DNA from: Protonemura montana
Taxonomy: Eukaryota; Arthropoda; Insecta; Plecoptera; Nemouridae
Assembly (NCBI GenBank): GCA_947568835.1
Contig: OX387608.1
Coordinates: 14,422,001 to 14,486,000 of the forward strand
Direction: 5' to 3'
Length of the DNA: 64,000 nucleotides
Shown piece after piece: positions 49,501 to 57,700 of the stretch. Below the pieces are notes generated by a model that was not told the DNA's origin, did not search any database, and worked only from the letters and a program-made list of their open reading frames with translations. Made by a program: the position numbers and the translations under genes. Every line of letters begins with the position of its first letter. Positions within the stretch are counted from its first letter, which is position 1.

Positions 49501-49799
49501 AAAATTTTTTGGGCATTTTATTTTGTTCCAAAACACTTTAGAGGAACCAACAAAACCAAGCCACTCTCGAATTGAACCACTATCGTGTCCCGATCTCTGT
49601 ACCCCGTTGTCTGACCTCCCTCCAGATCACCCCGCTGCTGAAGGGTCGTATGATGACCGCTGGAACCTTGATGGTCGGCTACCAGCCGTCAGACTGGAGG
49701 CCCAACTACTTCCGTAACATCATCTCCAGCGCAGCGGTCACCGAGCAAGACGTCGACTTCCTCCTCGACGAGATGGAACGTCTCGGGCACGACCTCTAA
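22432..49799 (+). CDS. Gad1: Glutamate decarboxylase (Gad1), PLP-dependent
   Basis: Nine common exons follow one of three first exons: 34153-34389, 39548-39870, 41786-41865, 42326-42497, 43085-43152, 46470-46548, 47433-47582, 48263-48457 and 49626-49799. All junctions are GT-AG and in phase. With exon A the protein is 524 aa, with B 542 and with C 517 (Drosophila Gad1 is about 510). It converts glutamate to GABA and CO2. Visible signatures are [35 protein letters not shown], the cofactor-pocket block [40 protein letters not shown] (PLP-ring Asp) and the Schiff-base lysine in TWNPHKLMG (K336 in form A). The C-terminus [11 protein letters not shown] fits the family. The gene spans over 27 kb because introns 1-8 hold SINEs, MITEs and minisatellites. 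Which first exon is used in which cell is not visible. Confidence 0.95.
22529..24280. other. Gad1 intron sequence between exons A and B (first part)
   Basis: AT-rich intron DNA with no recognised repeat until the SINE at 24287. An open stretch at 23925-24120 was considered as an exon and rejected, because it has no ATG and a stop lies just upstream. Confidence 0.5.
24287..24585 (-). mobile_element. 5S-derived SINE, copy 2 (head missing)
   Basis: In reverse orientation it reads from TTTAACGACGCACTGTTTTG through AACCTAACCTAGGC, AAGAGCACCAAGGGGACCAC and GGCTTAACGTCCCTTCCGAA to CATGCTGTCGAGAGGC, ending before the 5S part at about 24585. It lies in the Gad1 intron between exons A and B, 0.4 kb from an oppositely oriented copy. 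Confidence 0.8.
24962..25295 (+). mobile_element. 5S-derived SINE, copy 3
   Basis: This forward copy begins within or just after the 5S head (CATACTCATGACCAGTTCTG), with AGAGAGGTTGGAGGGATGAA, TTCGGAAGGGACGTTAAGCC and ACCGACGCCATTAGACCAGT. Its 3' end is shortened (GTTGCTAAACACGACG). It is 330 bp upstream of Gad1 exon B. Confidence 0.8.
25625..25775 (+). CDS. Gad1: Gad1 candidate first coding exon B
   Basis: The ATG at 25625 opens [20 protein letters not shown], followed by a short acidic region and [16 protein letters not shown], ending at a phase-1 donor G|GTATGA. It contributes 50 residues plus the first base of the Asp codon in DILPINQ. The C-terminal half clearly resembles exon A, so one exon probably arose from the other. 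CpG and GC content are higher than in the flanks. The exon lies between SINE copies in opposite orientation. Confidence 0.6.
26035..26322 (-). mobile_element. 5S-derived SINE, copy 4
   Basis: Reverse copy with GTGAATGAGTGGGTGACGAT, AAGAGCACCAAGGGGACCAC, GGCTTAACGTCCCTTTTGAA and CATGCTGTCGAGAGGTTGAT, ending at CAGGTCATGATTATGATGGT. The 3' terminus and most of the 5S head are missing. It lies 260 bp downstream of Gad1 exon B. Confidence 0.78.
27300..27375 (+). CDS. Gad1: Gad1 candidate first coding exon C
   Basis: The ATG at 27300 ([20 protein letters not shown]) leads to KINFG and a donor G|GTAATC, again in phase 1, giving NFG-DILPINQ when joined to 34153. The frame is open back to an ATG at 27186, which would add 38 residues; the downstream ATG looks more natural because the extra part is low in similarity to anything. 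This exon does not share the ERFPLS block of A and B, so it is the least certain of the three. Confidence 0.42.
27376..30021. other. Gad1 intron sequence
   Basis: AT-rich intron with a run of 15 C at 28529-28543 and a TA-rich, homeodomain-site-like patch at about 28595-28690 (TTCATTAAATGC, GTTAGTAATTGCGTAATAAA). No exon or mobile element is recognised. The ORFs at 29110-29844 show no family features. Confidence 0.45.
30022..30148. repeat. Foldback hairpin element, copy 1
   Basis: A near-perfect inverted repeat has left arm 30022-30080 (starts GTTTTAACAAAAACTATTTG, ends GGACAACTAAATTT), a 9-nt spacer, and right arm 30090-30148. It is followed by TAGTGCTAAGG and GTAGACTTGAGTCTAAAAACC, which also borders the second copy at 46 kb on the opposite side. 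It has no coding capacity. Confidence 0.85.
30149..31510. other. Gad1 intron sequence
   Basis: Single-copy intron DNA. A GC-richer portion at about 30700-31150 has several short ORFs without recognisable features; TATAAAA at about 30951 sits next to it, so an internal promoter is possible but unsupported. Confidence 0.4.
31511..31860 (-). mobile_element. MITE family A, copy 2
   Basis: It begins with TTGAGTTTATAG, then AATCAGAGTGTCAGCGTGAA, GTTAAACTTTCTACTGAGCG, CCACCAGATGGCGCTTCC, AAATATCGATGTATG and CTTAAATGCGATTAATCTG, in the same order as copy 1. The far terminal repeat is not clear. It lies inside the Gad1 intron. Confidence 0.62.
31861..34152. other. Gad1 intron sequence up to the common exon
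   Basis: A GC-richer segment at about 33060-33480 and AT-rich flanks. Overlapping ORFs on the minus strand at 33582-33991 and the plus strand at 33775-34005 are unlike any family I know and lie on an intron of a plus-strand gene. Confidence 0.45.
34390..35658. other. Gad1 intron sequence
   Basis: AT-rich intron DNA with no recognised element. Confidence 0.5.
35659..35885 (+). repeat. 54-bp minisatellite, array 1
   Basis: About four copies of a 54-bp unit with GTCTAGCCCGTGAGAGAAGA, ACCAGCACAAGGACTGTCCC and CAGCATTGCTACA. The GTCTAG starts at 35666, 35720 and 35774 prove the period. The same unit recurs in reverse orientation at 40534-40856. Confidence 0.9.
35886..39547. other. Gad1 intron sequence
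   Basis: No repeat of the families seen elsewhere. A GTAT-rich simple-sequence tract is at about 39355-39422, shortly before the exon at 39548. ORFs at 36225-36523 and 37220-37975 are not recognised. Confidence 0.5.
40534..40856 (-). repeat. 54-bp minisatellite, array 2 (opposite orientation)
   Basis: About six copies of the reverse complement of the unit at 35659-35885 (CAGTCCTTGTGCTGGTATCT, TCTCACGGGCTAGACTGTAG, CAATGCAGGGGGA). Spacing is 53-55 bp. A single decayed unit follows at 41595-41660. Confidence 0.9.
41595..41660 (-). repeat. Degenerate single 54-bp minisatellite unit
   Basis: ACAGTGTAGCAATCCAGGGG then CGTCATTGTCCTGACATCTT and TCTCACACGCTACACTGTA match the 40.5 kb array with several changes. 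It has the same orientation as that array and sits 125 bp before the exon at 41786. Confidence 0.7.
43490..43862 (+). mobile_element. MITE family A, copy 3
   Basis: Blocks in order: AGCGCTAACGTTTAACTGTC, AAATGACCACCAAATGAC, CTCGCATTTGAGATTGGTTT, CACATTTATCGATATT, GCCGCAAGCGCCACCGAGTG, CCTCAGCAGAAATTAAAACA and TTAACGCTGGTCCTCTGACC. It lies in the Gad1 intron after the exon at 43085-43152. Confidence 0.68.
44818..45000 (+). mobile_element. 5S-derived SINE, copy 5 (3' fragment)
   Basis: Only the 3' half is present: TTGGTGCTATTCGACAAGAG, CACCGGGCTTCCCCTC, ACCGACGCCATTAGACCAGT and CAAAACAGTGCGTCGTTAAA. The tail runs into AATAAAATCAATC. Confidence 0.72.
45110..45265. promoter_or_regulatory. Candidate intronic enhancer with CRE and homeodomain-type sites
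   Basis: It contains a perfect TGACGTCA at 45137-45144, a GTGACGCAATTGTGCAATTA stretch (C/EBP- or bZIP-like), and GATTAATGCGTG and AATCAATTAGCCC (homeodomain-like TAAT cores). This is motif matching only; conservation across species is not known to me. Confidence 0.3.
45814..46445 (+). mobile_element. MITE family A, copy 4, with both termini, carrying an inserted foldback element
   Basis: Left end TTGAGTTTATAG and right end CTATAAACTCAA are inverted repeats. Interior blocks match copies 1-5 (CAGCGCTAATTTTAAACTGT on the left; ACTCGCATTTAAGACTGGTT, CTCAGCAGAAATATTAACAT and GAACGCTGGCCTTCTGA on the right). The foldback element at about 45966-46208 interrupts the middle. The right end is 24 bp before the Gad1 exon at 46470. 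Confidence 0.75.
46008..46208. repeat. Foldback hairpin element, copy 2
   Basis: The left arm runs AAAAACTATTTGAACTGGGT ... ACTAGTTACTTCTTCAAG and the right arm CTTGAAGAAGTAACTAGT ... AACCCATTTCAAATAGTTTT, giving a stem of about 95 bp with a very short loop near 46107. The outer 60 bp of each arm equal the arms of copy 1 at 30 kb; the inner 35 bp are extra. The side segment GACTCGTGTCTACTTAATTT ... TAGCACTAGT lies to the left at 45969-46003. Confidence 0.85.
47094..47342 (+). repeat. 87-bp minisatellite, three copies
   Basis: TAACCCGTGCCCGGCATC starts at 47094 and 47181, and a diverged copy at 47268, so the period is 87 bp. Each unit continues GGGCAGTTCATCACAATG and TAGTAATGGG and ends TCATGGCAATCTAAAACAAG. 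It lies 90 bp upstream of the Gad1 exon at 47433. Confidence 0.88.
47632..47905 (-). mobile_element. 5S-derived SINE, copy 6 (no 5S head)
   Basis: Reverse copy: GACGACGCACTGTTTTGACA, TGGCGTCGGTGAATGAATGA, CGCCCCTTCCGAAGGACGGT and AATCCATGCCGTCGAGAGGT. It ends near GAATTTATACAACTTCATTC without a 5S part. It begins 50 bp after the Gad1 exon 47433-47582. Confidence 0.78.
48847..49275 (-). mobile_element. 5S-derived SINE, copy 7 (near full length)
   Basis: It runs from the ATTATTATTAATATTTGTGG tail and TTTAACGACGCACTGTTTTG through the body to the 5S head in reverse: GGTCACCCATCCAATACCTG, GTGTTGCTTAACTTCGGTGA and TCTAACGAGAATCTGTGT. The complement of that head matches 5S rRNA (GATCACCGAAGTTAAGCAAC and TTGGATGGGTGACC). 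Confidence 0.85.
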
Positions 49800-49982
49800 G
49801 TACCCACAAACGCCCTCCCCCTGGTAGAATCAGTGTCCATGTAGTCGTGTTCTATATTCATCGTCGACGGCGTCGGTCTGATGGCTTTTAGGGCGACAGT
49901 TGGGAAGGTACCGGCCAAAACATACGGCGAAATGAGAGTAATTTTTCAAAATTACAGCTAATAAGTCATCCTTAAAACGTGC

Positions 49983-49988
49983 AATAAA
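49983..49988 (+). terminator. Polyadenylation signal candidate, proximal (Gad1)
   Basis: AATAAA lies 184 bp after the Gad1 stop codon. Confidence 0.45.
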
Positions 49989-51889
49989 GAAATCTGAATA
50001 AAGATTGCCAAGAAATTTCCAGATAAACTGTCTGTTAATGTATTGGCATCAGTTTAAAAAGTGTAGACGAATATAAATGTTAAAGTAACAAGCCGCTTAA
50101 GTCACCCGTGTCTATCTAGGTATTGTATCGCAATCAACTGACCTTTATCCTTACTCTATCAAGAAAATCCTTTAACATCTAACTCCTGGTGTTGTCTACT
50201 GCGTCGCTCTTGACGTTGATGGATGTCGCCAGGGTATAGGCACAAGATGTTAGTGGTTGTCGCTGGTAAAGTAGGGAAAAGTTCAGCTGGGTCAGAACCC
50301 AGTGCCATTTGGGTTATACTTTGGTAGACACGTGCCTTATGTAAAAATTATTTACAGAAAGGATTACTCGATTTCTCTGCCCCAAAAAGTCGCAGACCGA
50401 TGCTTTTCCCACTCAACATTCCAAACTCAAAGAACCAAGCTGTCATTTGGAAGGTCTAAATATTATAAATGAGGGTGTTGGGATCTTAGCCCTAAAAACC
50501 CCCGGAATTAGCTAGCCTTCTGTCGCCTCTTAACAAAAATATAGATGTTATTCGAATAATTTACCAGTTTTAAGCCTAAAGCTCGAGAGCGAGCAATATT
50601 ATATCACGAGAGACACCGAGATTAACATAAATATACACATATATATATTATTTTCTAGCTGCGCTGGATTATTATTTATATATAAATATATATTAAATAA
50701 TAAAAAAAAGTATATTAGAAAAAAATTTTGGTTGCAAATCAAGTTGTTTAACGTATAAAAAAAAAACTAAAGCTGTTGCGTGTTAAGGTTTCTAACTATA
50801 CGTTTTGCCATCGTTGTTGAACTATATTGAATGTTTAGACGTTAAAATACACAATAACAATACAAACTTATGATAAGCGAGCGGTCCGCCGCTAGATCAG
50901 TGGCGGATCGATTCGAATAAAATGCTGTTGACGACAATAACTAAGGATAATAAGCCGTGTAAAATGAATTAAGAAGTCGATACGACGAGGGTGTCTAGAG
51001 GAATGGCCGGGTTCGACCATTCTGAAGTGTAGCCGCGCAATAATGAACAAAACTTTATCAACAATACTGTAAAGCTTGTAATATAACAAAACAAAACAAA
51101 AAAAACGACAAGGTTAATTACACGAAGGTGAAATTGATGTAAATATGTGTAACGAGTTGAGTGCGCTCGCAGGTTTGTCAACTTTGCTGCGAGCGCCAAA
51201 AAAAAAAAACTGAAATCCAACAAAGATCAAAATGTCTTCCAATATAAGAGCAAAGATCTGCGTAAAATTTATGCAAAATAGCTATTAAATATCCGTGTAA
51301 GTGTATGTTTAACTTAAGTCTTAGACGCCTTTTCTCGCTGGGGACGATCTCGAAGCTACAGGAAAGGCTCAGTATCCCAACAAAACGGGTTCAATTGTGA
51401 ATGCCTTAATGTTTCCGTCTTAAATCCCATTTCTTCCTTGAGCACCTATTCTTACCTATATAGGTCATGTACTGCCCATCCATTTATTTCATCTCTGGCT
51501 AGAGATGAAATGAGTGGCAGCATTTCTGGCCTAAATAGGCGTTTCAGGACAGAAAATAAACCACATTGGCATCGTTTAAGATTGAGAAATCATTGATGGA
51601 TAGTCCTTCGGTAAATTTCAACTCGAGAGAACCGTGGACTACTGCTCTAGTCCGCGGTTCCCTCGTCGCTGCCGACGAACTTTGGTCGCCAACTCGCGTT
51701 TAGCTAGAGTCGACTCCACGCTGAAGATACTGCCATAAGATGGATGTTGTGCTGTGTACATACTGTATGTCGATAAGAAAACAAATAAACTAGTAATCGC
51801 CAGATCACTAACCGTAACAATAACAGCACTTAAATAGCAATGATAGCAGCACGTTAGCTCTGTAGTTGAATGTATGAATCTGTTCCACA

Positions 51890-51895
51890 AATAAA
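51890..51895 (+). terminator. Polyadenylation signal candidate, distal (Gad1)
   Basis: AATAAA is followed within 30 bp by a GTGTTTTTCTTTTATT-type U-rich element, a common downstream signal. It would give a 2.1-kb 3' UTR. Confidence 0.45.
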
Positions 51896-52017
51896 GCAAT
51901 GCACCCAAAAGAAATCAAGTGTTTTTCTTTTATTAAAAATGAGATGGCAATTCCTGATACCTTCACAGAACCAGCCATGTTCATGCAGGTTTTATATTAC
52001 AATTTCACTTTTGTACT

Positions 52018-52605
52018 GTTTTGTGGCGTTTAACGACGTACAGTTTTGACAACGGGTCCTGTCACACTGGTCCAATGGCGTCGGTGAATGAGTGGACGAT
52101 GATGAACCTAACCTAGCCTAGAAGGCAGGAGGGAGAACCCGATGCTGACACGTAGCTAACTCTTGTCGAAGAGCACATAGGGAATCGCCGGCTTGATTTC
52201 CCTTCCGAAGGACGTTACAACGCGAACAACAGGATTCCTCCACAAATCCATGCTGTCGAGAGGTTGACAAGCAAGGCGAGTGAAGTTGCTGTACTAACTT
52301 GCATCCCTCCAACCTATCTCCCGAACAGAACTGGTCATGTGTATGATGGTCACTCATCCAATACCTGACTCAGCGCAGTGTTGCTATACTTTCATCCATC
52401 CAACCTCTCTCCCGAACAGAACTGGTCATGTGTATGATGGTCACCCATCTAATACCTGACCCAGCGCAGTGTTGCTTAACTTGCATCCCTCCAACCTCTC
52501 TCCCGAACAGAACTGGTCATGTGTATGATGGTCACCCATCCAATACCTGACCCAGCACAGTGGTGATCTCACGAGAACCGGTGTCAACAAGCAAAACCGT
52601 CCTGT
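52018..52605 (-). mobile_element. 5S-derived SINE, copy 8, with triplicated 5S promoter segment
   Basis: The body is as in other copies (TTTAACGACGTACAGTTTTG, ATGCTGTCGAGAGGTTGACA). The head segment CTCTCCCGAACAGAACTGGT plus CATGTGTATGATGGTCAC plus CATCCAATACCTGACYCAGC occurs three times, ending near 52380, 52472 and 52560, spaced by about 90 bp. Only the last is followed by the rest of the 5S part (GTGATCTCACGAGAACCGGT). Confidence 0.82.
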
Positions 52606-53707
52606 GTAGCCACGTTTGCCGGAGTCTCTGCAACTGTACCTTAGGGTATTATCTCTTACCATGATTAGGGCAAGGTTAATGGCAGCACAAAACTAGATAA
52701 CTATATATTCTGGAAGATATGCCTAGTATTATTCATTCTTCTTTTCTGAACTATTACAGTGAAACTAGCCCGAAAAATCAACATTTTTTCAAAACTAACT
52801 ACGGTCAATTGCGTATCCAATACCAGGAAGTCACGCTACAATTGATCATTTTTCCATGTATCAAATAGCTATGCAAATATAGGAAACCAGCAGTCCAGAG
52901 CTAATCCTTCATTTCCTTGGCACTCATCTCCACGCGCATGTCCGCCATCGATGTTTTCCCCGGCTTTTCCGGGGCGTGTCAGCTAGTTTCCCCGACGAAA
53001 AATGGCCGTTTTCCCGGGCGTCGATCGCAGCGAGCCACCCCCTCTGACGTCACGTGAACATTACCCCCCCCCCCCCCCCTCCTGCAGAGCTATCTGGTGC
53101 AACACGCCGCCAGGGTCGCTACTTGTTGGCTACGTCGATAGTTGAGCAACAATGCTTTGGGTCTGGGATTGAGTGGGTGACTTTTACATATCGTTGACGT
53201 TACTGCCCTGTAGTGTGAAGATTTAATTTCCAGGCAAAACTGTAACCATTAGGGAAACGCAAAGAAACAAATCGCAGAAGGTTAAGTCTGTGTTTATAGA
53301 TAGAGAAAAAGTCTACAATTCTGATTCTGTATTCCCCAAGCATGGTTGGTATTTTCAAAACCTCTGATATGGGACACTATTAAACTCTTTATGGTAGCAG
53401 TCTTTGTGCATAATATACCAAACAGGTGATCGCAATACAGCACTTGAACATAACAATAAAGAACCCCTAGATAGAGTTTTCCAAATCAATAAAATCTTAT
53501 GCAAATGTGTATGTTTTTCCCTATAAGAAATTAAGAAAAAAAGCCTTTACTTGGATATCTTTGATCTGAAAAATCTGCAAAACTCTAAAACTGAGAGGTT
53601 ACCTATACTCCTGCCCTTTGTCAAATTTGTCAAAAGAAGAAGGCGCCAATAAAAGTGCCAAAACCAGAGCCGAAGAGTCACCGCAGCCCATTGCCATCCG
53701 AACAAGC
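52606..53707. other. Intergenic spacer between Gad1 and FAH
   Basis: A CpG-richer part at about 52930-53050 holds TGACGTCA (53045-53052) and is followed by 16 C at 53064-53079. No gene is recognised; a small regulatory role is possible but not shown. Confidence 0.45.
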
Positions 53708-54054
53708 GAACAATGAGCGCTAATTTTCAACTGTCTTCGCGAAAAATGACATCCAAATGACCACTTTACCAAAAAAAATGGTGGTTTAGAGAGTTAACAT
53801 TTGTTAATTCACTCTTATAACTCGTATTTGAGACTGATTTACGCTCAGTTAATCTTTGTCAATGCTAAACGTAACGATTCATAAACATGTATCGATATTT
53901 TGAGTCGTAATTATTCAATTTTACAGGTAAATTAAAAATGACGGCTGCAAGCGCCATAGTGTGGCACATACCGTTAGCACGTGTTGCCGGCCTCGTTTGC
54001 TCAGCAGAAAGTATATCATCAACGCTGGCCCTCTGACTAGATCTACAAACTCAA
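53708..54054 (+). mobile_element. MITE family A, copy 5
   Basis: It begins near CAATGAGCGCTAATTTTCAA and ends CTACAAACTCAA, a one-base variant of the family terminus. Interior blocks: AAATGACATCCAAATGACCA, TCGTATTTGAGACTGATTTA, ACATGTATCGATATTTTGAG, GCTGCAAGCGCCATAGTGTG, CTCAGCAGAAAGTATATCAT and AACGCTGGCCCTCTGAC. Confidence 0.7.
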
Positions 54055-54750
54055 TTAACAGCCGAGAGGCTGTCGATGTCAAATTCAGTTTATTTTTTTT
54101 AGAGAAACAACGAACGCTACAACCTCGGGGCAAAAGTGATCAACGTTGACATTCTTTGGCCTGAGTGTTTAGAAAAATATGGCGTATAAGAATAACACAA
54201 ATAGATGTTTCGAGCCCTAGCACCGTTTAGCACCTAATAAATTGGGCTGCTTGAAAAAAAAAGATGCACGGAATAACATTCGTTAATCATCGATGGGCAA
54301 AATAAATAAACTACTTTTAATTAATTAGTTTAATTTAAAAAGCACATGACGTTAATCAAAACAATGAGTCGGAGGTTTTGACAAAATTCCTATGCTCCTT
54401 TTCGGGTGAGCTCCGGCTGGAATCTTAATTTTAATTTTTTTTTTTAAATTTTTTCAGTGCCTTTGCGCACTGTTGACCACGCGTTTATTCTTTCCTGATG
54501 AATCCAAGTTCACTTCAAAAAAATTAAGTGGTAAACACCAATTAACTAAATACCCAATCATGAAGGATCCATTTCTCTCCAGTCTCGAGCAAGAATGGTA
54601 ATGCATGTCGACGCCGCCTGCAGCGCCACTTGACGACCACCGCTCGCAACGCCCATTACGCAACACATGCTTGTCGACCTTGGCCGTCACCCTTCGCGTC
54701 GCGACCACGTGCCATAGCAACGAGTCTCAGTCAACAGGTTGTCAAGCAAC

Positions 54751-57700
54751 ATGGGCCCGCAAAAGAAGAGCTTCGTGCCAGTGTCGGAAAACTCGGATTT
54801 CCCACTGGAAAATCTGCCTTACGGCGTTTTCTCGACAGCAGCTGACGTGAGTTTGAATGGAGGGTAGTCACCACTGGATTATTTTGTATTATAGGTTTGA
54901 ACATGGTGTTGAAACAAGACTGCTAGAGTTAGTATTATGAATGACTAGTCAATAAAACAGAAGAGACTATGTACACTTACTCTTAGTTCTACTCATTGGA
55001 TATCCGTAATTCTCATCAATTACACTAAAATCCTCTCAAAAATGATGTGTCCAAGTAGCTCAATTGGTTACAGCAACACCCGCGACAGGTGGAGATCGGG
55101 GTCCGAATCCCCGTTAGAGCATCAATTTTTGAGAGGTGTTTTGTGTGTTCCTAATAATAAAAATATCTGCATGCCAAATGATCTACAGCACAGACGAGGT
55201 TTCAGACTAAATTTTCATTACCTATTTGGGGTTTTTTATCAGTATTTAAATTACAATAAAAAATCATTTTTGTGGAGTAATAAATCCACGAAGACCACAA
55301 TATTGTCCCTCATGATCTACGGTCTCTAGATAGCATGCTACCCTAGAGTTTAGAGCTATCATCCGTATCTTCATCGCAACTTGATTCAACAACGACCCAA
55401 CCCAAACAACACAGCGGCGGTTCGGCGTCGATTCCAGCGTCGAGCGTTTACAGCGACGCTACGATGGCTTCACATTTGAATGTGTCCCAACTCGCGGGAC
55501 GGGAATCTGGTTTCCGTCGTACATGAATATGCAAATTGCAAAACGTTGTATACAGTCCGGTAGGCACCGGCCGACGAGGCAGAGGACCAAAACAGGTCTT
55601 ATCACATCGGAACTCGAAGGCCGCACCGGCCAGCCTCCAGTTTGTGTTAATAATAACTTGTTTGGTAAATTACGTAAAAAAGTGTTGTCGGATTCGTCGA
55701 AAAAAAATAATTGTCAAGTTGGTCGAGAGAGATTGAAAAAATTATGTTGCCTTGCTCAATGGTCGAGAGAATAAGTCTGTGGACTTATTATATATTAGGT
55801 GAATCACCCTAATGTGGCTCTTGCCATTATTTTGGGGGTGTTATTATTATTATTTGTGGTGTTTAACGACGCACTGTTTTGACATCTGGCCATGCGGCAC
55901 TGGTTTAATGGCGTCGGTGAATGAGTGGGTGATGATGAGTATGATGATGAACCTAACCTAGCCTAGAAGGGAGGAGAGGAAACCCGGCGCCGGCACGTAG
56001 CCTACTCCTGTCGAAGAGCACCAAAGGGAACCACCGGCTTAACGTCCCTTCCGAAGGACGGTACAACTCGAACAGCAGGATTTCTCCACAAATCCATGCT
56101 GTCGAGAAGTTGATAAGCAAGGCGAGTGAAAGTTCTGTACTAACTTTCATCCCTCCAACCTCTCTCCCGAACAGAACTGGTCATGTGTATGATGGTCACC
56201 CATCCAATACCTGACTCAGCACAGTGTTGGTTAACTTCGGTGATCTAACGAGAACCGGTGTTTCCAACACGGCAAACCGTTCGGTTTTTTGGGGTGATTA
56301 AGGGGAACCAAATGTTTTTAGCCGAGGGCAGTACCGTAATTACCGACGGAGCAGGCGGGGCGACCGCCCCCGGGCCCAGAAGTTGCCCAAAAACTTGGGC
56401 GCGTGTCGCCCGTGGCCACGACCCACGTTAAATTTATTAGCTGTGTTTGACAAAATAATCTTAAGGTTAATAGTGGCATTTCAGGCACTCGTACTACCTC
56501 GTTGAGGCTGTGGGACTAGCCTACTCCTAGTAATGGTTGCATAGTATGTTGCTACTACCGCTGAGTGCGTAGGCTACACACTAACGCTACTGCCTTACTC
56601 TTTGTCGGCCCAAAAGACAGAATTTGCGTTATTTCGGTGGGTATAGGTAACTTATTTCTACCCTATCGTGGGACAAAAATGCTTTAACATATAAAGTATT
56701 TCAGTAGTCACTGTTCACTGGGCTACGGTGGTTGACGGAAGTCACCGCGTATGTAAAGGGAAGCTACCCCTGGGCAAATGTAATTCGTGACTGGAAACAT
56801 CTATTTGTCACCTTTCACCTTGGATCGCTTTCGGTGATCCCGATTAATTATTAAATCGCAAAGAATTTTTTATTTTTAGTAACCATACATTTTTTAAGTA
56901 TCTTTTTCAGCACTCGCAAATAAACGTATACAAATGTGTGCGATACAGAAACATTAGACTGGTCATTTTTTTCAGAACCCTTCCGTTTTGTATGGGGGCG
57001 CATTTTTCCCCCGGGCCCAGGTACACCTAGTTACGCCACTGGCCGAGGGGCACCAAAATTCTAAATCGGGTATTAAATACACTAAGAATAAATTTAAACT
57101 AATCAAACAAAAGTTAGCTGACAGATGCTGAAAGCTGAGATGCAGCTTAGCATGTTCACGCAATCCAGCTCGACGGCAACAAAGTTACTTTAATGCATCT
57201 CATCATGCACTTGCCATGCATTTGGCTTCACGCTAATGCTAAGTGTGCGGAGAGAAAATATGTTTATCTTAGCAGTGATGCAGTACAGAAAAACCGAACG
57301 GAAAACTGCGATTTTCCGGGGGAAACGTGGGGGAATTTTTGGATTTTGCTCAATTTTTGCAGAGATACTTAATTCTTGTACCATTTTCAACAATGCCAAA
57401 TTTCTGACCCCTTTTGCATCTTTTTTTCTCGGGGTGCTGTAATCTCATCGCACGGATTTTATCAACAGATCTTCTAGTAAAATTGGTTAAATTCCATAAA
57501 ATGACCCAGTTCCCTAGCCCTCCCATAAGTCGTACAACAAGAGGATACAGCTTGGCAGCGACTGCGTACACCCACGTGTATTGACCACTTCATCACAGAC
57601 TAACATCGTAGTGAGCCCAACTGGTTCCCACGATACTTATCATCCGATGTTATAGGAGACCCACCGCATCGGGGTGGCCATCGGTGAGTTGATCCTCGAC

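Larger units (their letters stand above)
49800..51900 (+). other. Probable Gad1 3' UTR
   Basis: After the stop at 49797-49799 there is an early AATAAA at 49983-49988 and a late one at 51890-51895, with AT-rich, repeat-free DNA between. This is compatible with alternative short and long 3' UTRs. The SINE at 52.0 kb begins just after the second signal. Confidence 0.45.

Noticed and set aside
55048-55121. Functional tRNA gene
   Set aside because: T arm is perfect, but the anticodon-like loop lacks U33 and the acceptor stem does not pair without the outer inverted repeat.
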